Assembly: GCA_031279695.1 (NCBI GenBank)
Contig: JAITIA010000193.1
Coordinates: 1 to 44,911, forward strand
Source: Prevotellaceae bacterium
GTDB taxonomy: Bacteria > Bacteroidota > Bacteroidia > Bacteroidales > UBA932
Direction: 5' to 3'
DNA: 44,911 bases
Part shown: positions 1-7,811 of the stretch, piece by piece
Layout: every line of letters starts with the position of its first letter
How positions within the stretch are numbered: position 1 is the stretch's first letter
The notes under the pieces: generated by a model
The model's input: the letters and a program-made list of their open reading frames with translations, nothing else
Databases searched by the model: none
Told to the model about the DNA's origin: nothing
Made by a program: the position numbers and the translations under genes

Positions 1-19
1 ATTTTTGCGCGTCGTGTTT

Positions 20-62
<43 letters not shown>

Positions 63-222
63 GCGAGCCACTTATTGAACGCGCGCGAAATATACACAAT
101 CTTTTCTTTTTATACACAAAATACATACTCTTTTTCTTCCTTAATCTCAGGAGGCTGGCGAAGTATTACATTCATTTTCAGCACAATACACTGCAAAAAA
201 AATTGGCTGTGTACATGTTTTT

Positions 223-230
223 TATGTTTG
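223..230 (+). promoter_or_regulatory. Bacteroidota-type -7 box (TATGTTTG)
   Basis: TATGTTTG matches the Bacteroidota consensus TAnnTTTG exactly. An ATTG about 17 bp upstream could be a weak -33 element. Transcription from here would start near 237 and put the four 22-bp palindrome units in the leader of the HU-like gene. The call is a motif match only. Confidence 0.45.
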
Positions 231-270
231 GAGGCGCTGTTTTATACGTTCAATCGCAGATGCGCAAAAT

Positions 271-349
271 TTCCATGCTCATGGAAGAAAATTTCCTGTG
301 CACAGAAAAAAAATTTCCTGTGCACAGAAAAAAAAATTCCTGTGCACAG
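271..349. repeat. Four palindromes phased at 22 bp upstream of the HU-like gene
   Basis: Three copies of the perfect palindrome CTGTGCACAG sit at 296-305, 318-327 and 340-349, each followed by an A-tract. A fourth, different palindrome (TTCCATG-CT-CATGGAA, 271-286) is in phase. Their centres are exactly 22 bp apart, about two helical turns, so all would lie on one DNA face. This suggests a multimeric operator or an autoregulatory site for the HU-like protein, or a set of small RNA hairpins if transcribed. Function is inferred. Confidence 0.7.
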
Positions 350-408
350 AAAAAAAATTATCACCAACAGACAATATTATTCAAGAAATTAATATAAAAT
401 AATTCGAT

Positions 409-783
409 ATGAAATTTAAAGTAATTGAGAGGATTAATCCTCAAAACAGAGATCAAAAAAAGTGGTATGCCATTCCTGTTAATACAGGCAAATTTGGCAT
501 CAAGGATTTTTCGAAAGAAATTTCCGGACGGTCGTCGCTGACACGCGGCGACGTAGAAAATGTTATTACCAATTTTACCGACGAATTGCCAACGTTTCTG
601 AAACTTGGTATGAGCGTAAAACTTGGTAACTTCGGCACTCTGCGCCTGACACTGTCGAGCGAAGGCGTGGAAAACAGAGACGACTTTAATTCGTCCAAAA
701 TTAAGGGCGCCAAAGTCGTTTTTACCCCAAGTCCCGAACTGAAAAAAGAACTGGACGATATTTCGTATGAAGAAATGAAATAA
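409..783 (+). CDS. HU-like DNA-binding protein, Bacteroidota type
   Basis: This 124-residue protein belongs to the HU/IHF-related, Bacteroidota-specific group of putative histone-like DNA-binding proteins. It fits a dimeric nucleoid protein that bends DNA. Visible signatures are an N-terminal extension (MKFKVIERINPQNR) followed by an HU-like helical region (LTRGDVENVITNFTDELPTF). Then comes a beta-arm region with VKLGNFGTLRLTLSS and KGAKVVFTPSPELKKEL near residues 62-115. The length is typical of this group and longer than the 90 residues of classical HU. The ATG follows an AT-rich leader without a strong Shine-Dalgarno. The 22-bp phased palindromes just upstream make autoregulation plausible. 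Membership of the family is clear; the exact DNA target is unknown. Confidence 0.85.
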   Translation: MKFKVIERINPQNRDQKKWYAIPVNTGKFGIKDFSKEISGRSSLTRGDVENVITNFTDELPTFLKLGMSVKLGNFGTLRLTLSSEGVENRDDFNSSKIKGAKVVFTPSPELKKELDDISYEEMK

Positions 784-808
784 TGCCGACAGAATGCCTT
801 AATCTTGC

Positions 809-832
809 CCGGGCGGAATTGTTTCTGCCCGG
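809..832 (+). terminator. GC-rich hairpin after the HU-like gene, possible terminator
   Basis: CCGGGCGG and CTGCCCGG can pair over 8 bp (one G-U) around an 8-nt loop, 26 nt past the stop codon. No U-tract follows, so intrinsic termination is uncertain. The rest of the 784-1094 gap is AT-rich, and I see no gene or clear TAnnTTTG box in it. Confidence 0.35.
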
Positions 833-1094
833 AAAAGGTTAAGGGTTAAGAATTGGGTATGGAAAATTATGAACGGTGTAGTTTTCAACGAATAAACAGG
901 TTTTGAATAGTACACAAACAAGTCGGATGAAACAAACAAATTCTTACAGATATTAGATTGTATGACTGTTTGTGTTTTCTCTGAAAAATTGAAGCAAAGT
1001 CGAAATATCAAAACGAAAAACCAAAATTGCGCCGTATGTGGGATTGTTAATTTAATAATCTGAATTATTGAGTAATATATAAAAAAACAGATAA

Positions 1095-2402
1095 ATGATG
1101 AAAAAATTAAGTAAAATATTTTTGTTGATAGCGCTGGCTGCGGCGCTGGCAGGCTGCGGTCGCCCAAACAGGGGTGGCAATACGGCGGTCGAAGGAAAGG
1201 ATACTGTTAAAACAGAGCAAATCAAGCCCTTGATAAATGTTTATATCGAAAATTCGGGAAGTATGGACGGGTATGTCAAAGGTAATACCGAATTTAAAGG
1301 CGCTATTCGCGATTTGTTGGTGATGCTTAAATATCATTATGATGAAAGCAATATAAAGATTTTCTTTATCAACAGCGATGTGCATCCGACGGCAACCGAT
1401 ATCGATTTGACAACCTTTGCGCAGGTGATAAATGTGCACTGGAGAACAGGTAACAGAAGTAATACCAATCTGAACCATATCTTTAAAATGATATTGGACA
1501 AAACGGATAAGCGCACTGTGTCCCTGCTGTTTTCCGACTGTATCTATTCCATTAAAGGCACCGATACGGACGGTTTGCTGAGCAGCGAAAAAAGCCTGAC
1601 CAAGGACGCCTTTCAGTCGAAATGGAAAACAGATTCAATTCCGCTTGCAACAATAATTATGAAAATGAAATCGAAATTCGACGGAACGTATTATCCTTAT
1701 ACAGGGTCGGGTACGAGTTTTTCGGTGAAGAAGGAACTGCCATATTATATATGTATAGTTGGCAACAATAATATTATGCACGATTTCAACAAAACTATGG
1801 AGTTGAAAAAAGGTAAAATAGAAGGTTTTGAAAACAAATATATTCTGTCGCCAAGCAAATCGACGGATATTTACTGGTCGGTGTTGCAAACCTCGTTCAA
1901 TCAGGGACGTTTTAAACCCGACAGAACAAAAAGCGGAGCCGATTATATTCACGGCATCGAGGACGTAAATCTCACAAGAGGCGTCAATCAACTGAGTTTT
2001 GCCATTGCCGTCGATTTTAGCGAAATTCAGGAGGAAAACGATTATATTGTCAATCCGGCAAATTATGCGGTAACAACCGATAATTTTACTGTTACAGAGA
2101 TTGCTCCAATCGACAAAAGTAAAATAAAACCGAACGACTGGAACCGCATCGGCAAAAACAATCCGACGCATGTCATTATTCTGGAAGCCAAGAGCAAAGC
2201 CGCTTCCAGCCTTTCGCTGGCGCTGCAAAAACAGACGCCTCAATGGGTTATGGAGAGTAACACCGAAGACGATACCTCGCCGGAAAAACTGGGGAGTAAA
2301 ACCTTTGGGCTGAAATACTGGGTTGGCGGTATTACCGAAGCCTTTCAAAAAATTTATCCACACGATAAAAACCATTTCGAATGTTCAATTTCAATAAAAT
2401 AA
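1095..2402 (+). CDS. vWA-like lipoprotein, first gene of the tubulin/actin/motor operon
   Basis: A 435-residue predicted lipoprotein. A hydrophobic signal ends in the lipobox LAGC with the modified Cys at residue 21. A von Willebrand A-like fold follows. The strand VYIENSGSMDGY (residues 49-60) aligns with the MIDAS motif DxSxS, but with Glu52 for the usual Asp. The third MIDAS Thr is probably T124 (NTNLNHIF), and the SD strand is TVSLLFSDC near 141-149. vWA domains usually bind partner proteins through a metal ion, so a scaffold role at the envelope is likely. The C-terminal half (about 190-435) is unrecognised. Adjacent ATG codons at 1095 and 1098 make the start ambiguous by one residue. 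The next gene begins 21 bp downstream. Confidence 0.7.
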   Translation: MMKKLSKIFLLIALAAALAGCGRPNRGGNTAVEGKDTVKTEQIKPLINVYIENSGSMDGYVKGNTEFKGAIRDLLVMLKYHYDESNIKIFFINSDVHPTATDIDLTTFAQVINVHWRTGNRSNTNLNHIFKMILDKTDKRTVSLLFSDCIYSIKGTDTDGLLSSEKSLTKDAFQSKWKTDSIPLATIIMKMKSKFDGTYYPYTGSGTSFSVKKELPYYICIVGNNNIMHDFNKTMELKKGKIEGFENKYILSPSKSTDIYWSVLQTSFNQGRFKPDRTKSGADYIHGIEDVNLTRGVNQLSFAIAVDFSEIQEENDYIVNPANYAVTTDNFTVTEIAPIDKSKIKPNDWNRIGKNNPTHVIILEAKSKAASSLSLALQKQTPQWVMESNTEDDTSPEKLGSKTFGLKYWVGGITEAFQKIYPHDKNHFECSISIK

Positions 2403-2423
2403 TCAATTAAAAAATAAATAATT

Positions 2424-2831
2424 ATGAATGATTTTTTTGCTTTTCTTTATGAAACATTGTCGTATCTGAATACTTTTTCGGACGATATGTACAACACAAA
2501 CGCCTACGTGCCAACGGGTCTGAGCTCAGTAGCCATCTCTCTGGCAGGGATGACCATTTATTACTATCTTATCAATCATCCGCGCCTGAACCGCTGGTTT
2601 CACTGGTTTGGAATGTCGCTGATACTTGCCGTAATCAATTTCGGCATTGCATGGATAATGAGCGACAAGGCTCTGTTTGCGCTTTATTCCGAACAGGGAC
2701 AGGAAATGCCCTACGGCTACGAAATATTTACTTTTTCGCTGATAAACGCAGTGTGGACGCTGGTGTTCAATTTTGTGTTTTCGATGATAATAAAATGGTG
2801 GAGCCGCAATTGCGATCATACGCCCTTTTAA
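2424..2831 (+). CDS. Small integral membrane protein of the operon
   Basis: A 135-residue protein of no recognised family. Three hydrophobic segments are visible at about residues 30-50, 58-80 and 98-122, and the protein ends in a short basic tail (KWWSRNCDHTPF). No lipobox or cleavable signal is apparent. Its place between the vWA-like lipoprotein and the tubulin-like gene, with 21- and 56-bp gaps, suggests it is an inner-membrane component or anchor of the same assembly. The ATG follows an A-rich spacer typical of this genome. The coding call rests on length, hydrophobic pattern and operon position. Confidence 0.7.
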   Translation: MNDFFAFLYETLSYLNTFSDDMYNTNAYVPTGLSSVAISLAGMTIYYYLINHPRLNRWFHWFGMSLILAVINFGIAWIMSDKALFALYSEQGQEMPYGYEIFTFSLINAVWTLVFNFVFSMIIKWWSRNCDHTPF

Positions 2832-2887
2832 TCGTAATTTTTACAGACAATTATAATGAATATGAATTTTTTAAATAACTAAAACAG

Positions 2888-4336
2888 ATGAATAAATTAT
2901 ATGTAATAGGAATAGGCGGCACAGGCTCGCGAGTATTGAAATCGCTGACAATGCTGCTGGCTGCCGGCGTGAAAATCAACGCCAGCGAAATAGTGCCGAT
3001 AATTATTGACCCCGACCTTGCCGCCGGCGACCTGGAACGCGCAGTGAGCCATATCCGCAATTATTGTAAAGTGTATGATGCGCTTGATCATAATACGGCA
3101 AGCAGTAATACGTTTTTTGGGACAAAAATAAATACCAGCCTCATCCCTTCGCTGCGCATTCCGGTGAAAAATACGGCGGATGTTGCATTTAAAGATTTTA
3201 TCGGGCTGGCGCTGATGAAGGACGATAAGGCAAACTACAACGCCAACCATGCTTTGGCTTCGATACTTTTCTCTGAACGAAATCTCGACTCCACTATGGA
3301 GGTCGGCTTTAAGGGCAACCCTAATATTGGCAGCGTGGTGTTGAATCAGTTCTCCTCGTCGAAGGAGTTTAAGGATTTGGCTGAGGCAGTCAAAAAGGAC
3401 GACCGTATTTTTATTATCAGTTCCATTTTTGGAGGCACAGGCGCCGCCGGCTTCCCGCTGCTGGCAAAGGAAATACGGAAGGAAAAGTCGAAGGACGAAA
3501 ATGCCGCCCTGCAAAATGTACCCATTGGCGCCGTTACCGTACTGCCCTATTTCGACGTCAAAGCCGACGAAAACAGCGAAATAGACTCTACTCCGTTTTT
3601 CTCGAAAACCAAGGCGGCTTTGTCGTACTACAAAAAAAACCTGAACGAGGTGAACGTGATGTACTATATTGGCGATAAACCCTCGAACCTGTATGCCAAC
3701 TCGGAAGGCGGAGCCGAGCAACGCAACGACGCGCATTTTGTGGAATTGGCGGCAGCGCTGGCTATCATCGATTTTGCTCAATATGGCGACGCCGATTTTC
3801 CGGTACACGAAGGCAAACTGCAACACAGCTCAATATACAAAGAGTTTGGGATAAAAAACGAGGCAAAACAAATTACTTTTGGCGATTTGGACGAAACAAC
3901 AAACCTCATTGTGAAAAAGCCGCTGACGCAGTTTACTCTGTTTTGCAAATATCTGAACGAACAGATTAACGACTCGCTCAAACAGCCCTGGGCTCTGAAA
4001 CACAAATTCGACGAAAACTTTATGACCTCAGCTTTCTACCGCTCCAATTTAAAGGCAGTGAAGGACGCCTATATCGAATGGCTGAGCGAAATGAGCGCCA
4101 ACAGCCGCGCATTCACCCCCTTCCTTTTGGCGGAAAACAAATCGAATGTCTTTGCGCTGATAAAGGACGAAAAACCTAAAAAATCGTTGATTGGAAAATC
4201 GAACTACTCGTTGTTCGACGATGTGCTCAACGACAAACAGCGCAACCTGAATGCCAGCGCATCGCAGCCGCAGCTCTTTATGGAACTTTTTCATGCGGCA
4301 ACACAGAAACTTGTTAAATCAAAATTTAGAATGTAA
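2888..4336 (+). CDS. Tubulin/FtsZ-like GTPase (Tubulin_2-like)
   Basis: This 482-residue protein has the nucleotide-binding landmarks of the tubulin/FtsZ superfamily in the right order. A T1-like loop, GIGGTGSR, lies at residues 8-15 after a hydrophobic strand. A strand then leads to FGGTGAAGFP at 181-190, which corresponds to the GGGTGTG tubulin signature (T4 loop). It resembles the divergent 'tubulin-like domain' proteins rather than cell-division FtsZ. Such proteins bind GTP and can polymerise, but activity has to be inferred here. The C-terminal 200 residues show no FtsZ-type tail. Eight bases separate it from the actin/Hsp70-like gene, so the two are probably co-translated. No membrane segment is seen, so it should be cytoplasmic. 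Confidence 0.75.
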   Translation: MNKLYVIGIGGTGSRVLKSLTMLLAAGVKINASEIVPIIIDPDLAAGDLERAVSHIRNYCKVYDALDHNTASSNTFFGTKINTSLIPSLRIPVKNTADVAFKDFIGLALMKDDKANYNANHALASILFSERNLDSTMEVGFKGNPNIGSVVLNQFSSSKEFKDLAEAVKKDDRIFIISSIFGGTGAAGFPLLAKEIRKEKSKDENAALQNVPIGAVTVLPYFDVKADENSEIDSTPFFSKTKAALSYYKKNLNEVNVMYYIGDKPSNLYANSEGGAEQRNDAHFVELAAALAIIDFAQYGDADFPVHEGKLQHSSIYKEFGIKNEAKQITFGDLDETTNLIVKKPLTQFTLFCKYLNEQINDSLKQPWALKHKFDENFMTSAFYRSNLKAVKDAYIEWLSEMSANSRAFTPFLLAENKSNVFALIKDEKPKKSLIGKSNYSLFDDVLNDKQRNLNASASQPQLFMELFHAATQKLVKSKFRM

Positions 4337-4344
4337 ATATTATT

Positions 4345-7300
4345 ATGAGTTACGTATTTAGACTACACAATCAGGGAACAAAAAACCTTATCGGCTGGGA
4401 TGGCGACGACACAACCCAGTATGGCGACAATGTGATAAAGGAAATAAGCGACAGCTCGCCCAAAAGCGAAATAACCTCCATTCCCTCGCCTTTTGCACGA
4501 ATCGACCTGTTTAAAACCGCCTTCAGAAATGTGGTGAAACTGTGCCGAGAAACAGGAGTGCGACATGTACCCTTAGACGGTAATACCATTTATCATAAAA
4601 TGGTGTCCGCCTGCCTCGACGTCGGGCAAATATTTTTTGAGTTCGAAAAACATCAGGACAAACTGCAAATTCTGGTCTGGGACAAAGAAGGCGATTTGAA
4701 TACCCTGCTGGCTTCGTCGCATTCCGAGCATAAGCAACTTGGCGAAACATACAAAATATTTCTCGAATGCGACCGCGAAACCTATCATTTCGACCGGATG
4801 AACAGAATATTTCTGCTGAATTTAAAGGACGGTCCGGCAGAAATGAATATCATTGGCGCAACCTCGCCCGCCACGCTCTTCTTTTCGCCCGCAAACGACC
4901 TGAATTATGTGGGTAAAAGCATTCAGTTTGGCAATCACAAACCTTTTGGCGACCAGTTGTGCCCGCTCTACAAACGCGACTACGAGTATCAAAAATACTG
5001 GTACCTGCTGCGCAAAACTATTCCCCAGTTCGAGAAACTGTTTCCCGAAGTGGAAGACTATCTGGCAGAATGCCTGAAAAATGTGGACGCCAACGTGAAA
5101 AATTCACTCGCCGGTCAGTTGAATCCGAAGGATATTGAAGTATATTCAAATATCGACCTTAGTTCAATTAACGATTATGTGCATGTGCTCAACAATATCC
5201 CGCTGAAACAGCTCAAATCGAAACCGGAAGAGATTGAACAGACCAGCGGCTTTGTGGTGCAGTCGGATTACAAAGTAAACGGCGTGCGTCCCTTGATTTT
5301 GCCTGTCAGCGAATATCGCCGCGACACCCGATATACAAAAGATACATGGAACAATAAGAACAGAGCGCCATACGAAGATGCAGATCCGAAAACAAAAAAA
5401 GTGCGTCCGCTGGCGGATAGAACACTGCCTTTCGACGGAGCAAAATATCCGTATATCACAATCAGCGATTTGCTGACCGATACCATTGTGCGCATGCCCT
5501 ACGAAATGAACAGAGAACATTTTTTCCATGGAAATATCGAAAAAGCCGGCGGCAAAAGTTATCTGCTGCCGCTGAAAGACCTGTTTTTTCAGATGTTTAC
5601 TCCCCAACAGTTGAGAGAGGGAATAAACGGGCAAAAAATGTTTGAACTCCAAACCAATACCGGAGGAATTACCGCCGTTCTGCGTATTCCCGTACGGGAT
5701 AATATCTTTATCGAATACCGGCGCATTTATTTTGAAGCCCAGCAGCCAAATATTGCAAAGAACGACGGCGCTCTGATAGAAGAAAGTTTTGGACTGGGAA
5801 TTATGCCTTTAGGCAGGTTTGCCGACAATGAACATAAACACTACCGCATTGCCCTGTTTGAAAAAGGGCAGGGCGACCTCCGCCTCGAATGTTACGACGG
5901 CAATCGGCAAATTCCGGCAACGGCGCAGGTGGTGAAACGAAAAAAGGACCTTGGCATGGATGCATGCAGCATAGAATCGTACGTTGTGAACGACAATTTC
6001 GACAGAATAAAAGTAAAAATCGGCGACAAAGAAAACGTGATTGTTCCCATCTACAAAGTTCCCCAAACAAAGAAAAATTTCACCTTTGCGGTGGACTTTG
6101 GAACAACCAATACTCATATTGAATGCAGCGCCGACAAGGGAGCAACCAGCGTTTCCTTCGACATGACTGCCGGTGAAACACAGCTGAAACGCCTGCATCT
6201 GACCTACGCCTCCGAGCCTGATATTGCCAACGCTTTTGTCGATAATTTTGTTCCGACAACAATATCCGACAGCGGCGAATATTTCTATCCAATGCGCACC
6301 ATTCTTGCCGAACAGGGCAATATTGACTACACAAAAGCGCCCCATAGCCTTGCCGACGCAAATATTCTGTTTATTTATGAAAAATTGCGCGTGCCTCAAT
6401 ATTTCAAGCAGGATTTGAACACCGACTTGAAATGGACTATAAAGGACAAGGGACAGGTGCAACTGTATATGGAAAATCTTTGTCTGCTGATGCGCAACAA
6501 GGTATTGCTGAACGGAGGCGCGCTGGAAAACACTAAAATTATCTGGTTCTATCCTGCCAGCATGACCGAAGGGCGATGCAATAAATTGAAGAAAATATGG
6601 GAAGACCTGTATAAAAAATATTTTGGCGACAATCTCGCCAACCTTATCTGCATGTCGGAGTCGGAAGCCCCCTATCATTATTTTGCAAAAAAACAGGGCG
6701 CATTTTCCAATGTGGTAACCATTGATATTGGCGGCGGAACTACCGACGTATATATAATTGAAAAGCGCGAGCCCAAACTGCTGCTCTCGTTCCGCTTTGC
6801 CTCCAATGCAGTGTTTGGCGACGGCTACAACTGGGATTCGGACAACAACGGCTTTGTGAAACTTTATGCAGAAGAGTTTCGGAAAATGTTGGACGACAAC
6901 GGACAACAGGAATTGGGGCAAGTGCTGTCGCAGATAGAAGCGAAAAAAAACTCGCCCGATATTATTGCATTCCTGTTTTCGCTGGCAACCAATATGAGAA
7001 CAAAGGACAACAAATCGCTGAATTTTCTCGACAAACTTGCCGACAACGACAGGCTGAAATATGTTTTTATTATTTTCTATTCCGCCATTCTCTATTTTGT
7101 TGCCAAAACCATGAAGGCAAAAGGCTTGGAACAACCATTGACACTGGCTTTCAGCGGCAACGGCTCAAAAACACTGAGAATACTCTCGAACGACAAAAAC
7201 ACTGTAGGCAAATTTGCCAAACTGATTTTTGACGGCGTTTACGGAACTCCAACCACCAGCATAATGGATGTTAAAATGGAAGACGAGCCTAAAAAGGCAA

Positions 7301-7788
7301 CCTGCAAAGGCGGCATTCAAAGCAAAAGTGAAACCAGCGATTTCGACGCAACCGAGAAAATAAAATATGTGCCCACCGGCAAGGACTGGTGTCTGGGCGG
7401 AAGCAGCGGAACGGACGAAAAAATTTCCTATTCGGAAATTACTCCCGCAATGGAAAAGCAGGTGGAAGACGCCGTTGTCGATTTTGTGGAATTTCTGTTC
7501 AAACTGCACCGCGACAACGATAATTTCCTTGTTAAAAAATTTGTTGCCGACGGCGGCATTACCCAATCGGTAAAGGATATTTGCTCCAACCGCAGTGAGT
7601 TGAAAGAATTTCTTACTCTGGGCTTAAACCGCAAATATGAAGAAATTGCCGGACGACCCTTTGACCAGATAAAAAAAGAAAATTTGATAGAAAATCTGAA
7701 AAAGGACAATAAAATAGAGGAAACTCTGTTTTTCTATCCTTTGCTGGGAATACTCAATAAACTTGCCCGTGAAATCAGTAATTTGTAA
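4345..7788 (+). CDS. Large protein with C-terminal actin/Hsp70-like ATPase domain
   Basis: An 1147-residue cytoplasmic protein. The C-terminal half carries the actin/Hsp70 signatures in order. Phosphate-1 is AVDFGTTNTH near residues 581-590, phosphate-2 is TIDIGGGTTDVY near 792-803, and an adenosine-type motif AFSGNGSKTL lies near 935-944. A further VADGGITQ occurs in the last quarter. These place it in the ASKHA ATPase superfamily. It could act as a chaperone-like switch or a filament former. The N-terminal 570 residues have no family I recognise and contain no membrane segment, so this is an unusual fusion several hundred residues longer than DnaK or MreB. It lies 8 bp after the tubulin-like gene and 23 bp before a membrane coiled-coil gene. 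Confidence 0.75.
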   Translation: MSYVFRLHNQGTKNLIGWDGDDTTQYGDNVIKEISDSSPKSEITSIPSPFARIDLFKTAFRNVVKLCRETGVRHVPLDGNTIYHKMVSACLDVGQIFFEFEKHQDKLQILVWDKEGDLNTLLASSHSEHKQLGETYKIFLECDRETYHFDRMNRIFLLNLKDGPAEMNIIGATSPATLFFSPANDLNYVGKSIQFGNHKPFGDQLCPLYKRDYEYQKYWYLLRKTIPQFEKLFPEVEDYLAECLKNVDANVKNSLAGQLNPKDIEVYSNIDLSSINDYVHVLNNIPLKQLKSKPEEIEQTSGFVVQSDYKVNGVRPLILPVSEYRRDTRYTKDTWNNKNRAPYEDADPKTKKVRPLADRTLPFDGAKYPYITISDLLTDTIVRMPYEMNREHFFHGNIEKAGGKSYLLPLKDLFFQMFTPQQLREGINGQKMFELQTNTGGITAVLRIPVRDNIFIEYRRIYFEAQQPNIAKNDGALIEESFGLGIMPLGRFADNEHKHYRIALFEKGQGDLRLECYDGNRQIPATAQVVKRKKDLGMDACSIESYVVNDNFDRIKVKIGDKENVIVPIYKVPQTKKNFTFAVDFGTTNTHIECSADKGATSVSFDMTAGETQLKRLHLTYASEPDIANAFVDNFVPTTISDSGEYFYPMRTILAEQGNIDYTKAPHSLADANILFIYEKLRVPQYFKQDLNTDLKWTIKDKGQVQLYMENLCLLMRNKVLLNGGALENTKIIWFYPASMTEGRCNKLKKIWEDLYKKYFGDNLANLICMSESEAPYHYFAKKQGAFSNVVTIDIGGGTTDVYIIEKREPKLLLSFRFASNAVFGDGYNWDSDNNGFVKLYAEEFRKMLDDNGQQELGQVLSQIEAKKNSPDIIAFLFSLATNMRTKDNKSLNFLDKLADNDRLKYVFIIFYSAILYFVAKTMKAKGLEQPLTLAFSGNGSKTLRILSNDKNTVGKFAKLIFDGVYGTPTTSIMDVKMEDEPKKATCKGGIQSKSETSDFDATEKIKYVPTGKDWCLGGSSGTDEKISYSEITPAMEKQVEDAVVDFVEFLFKLHRDNDNFLVKKFVADGGITQSVKDICSNRSELKEFLTLGLNRKYEEIAGRPFDQIKKENLIENLKKDNKIEETLFFYPLLGILNKLAREISNL

Positions 7789-7811
7789 AATTTTTTAAAA
7801 TCGAAAAAAAC

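Noticed and set aside
799-1167. Minus-strand frame across the HU/vWA gap
   Set aside because: It overlaps the lipoprotein signal sequence of the vWA-like gene, has no convincing domain and its hydrophobicity reflects AT-rich DNA.
5809-7134. Long antisense frame opposite the actin-like gene
   Set aside because: The plus-strand frame has clear ATPase motifs; the antisense product has no recognisable domain and arises from codon bias.
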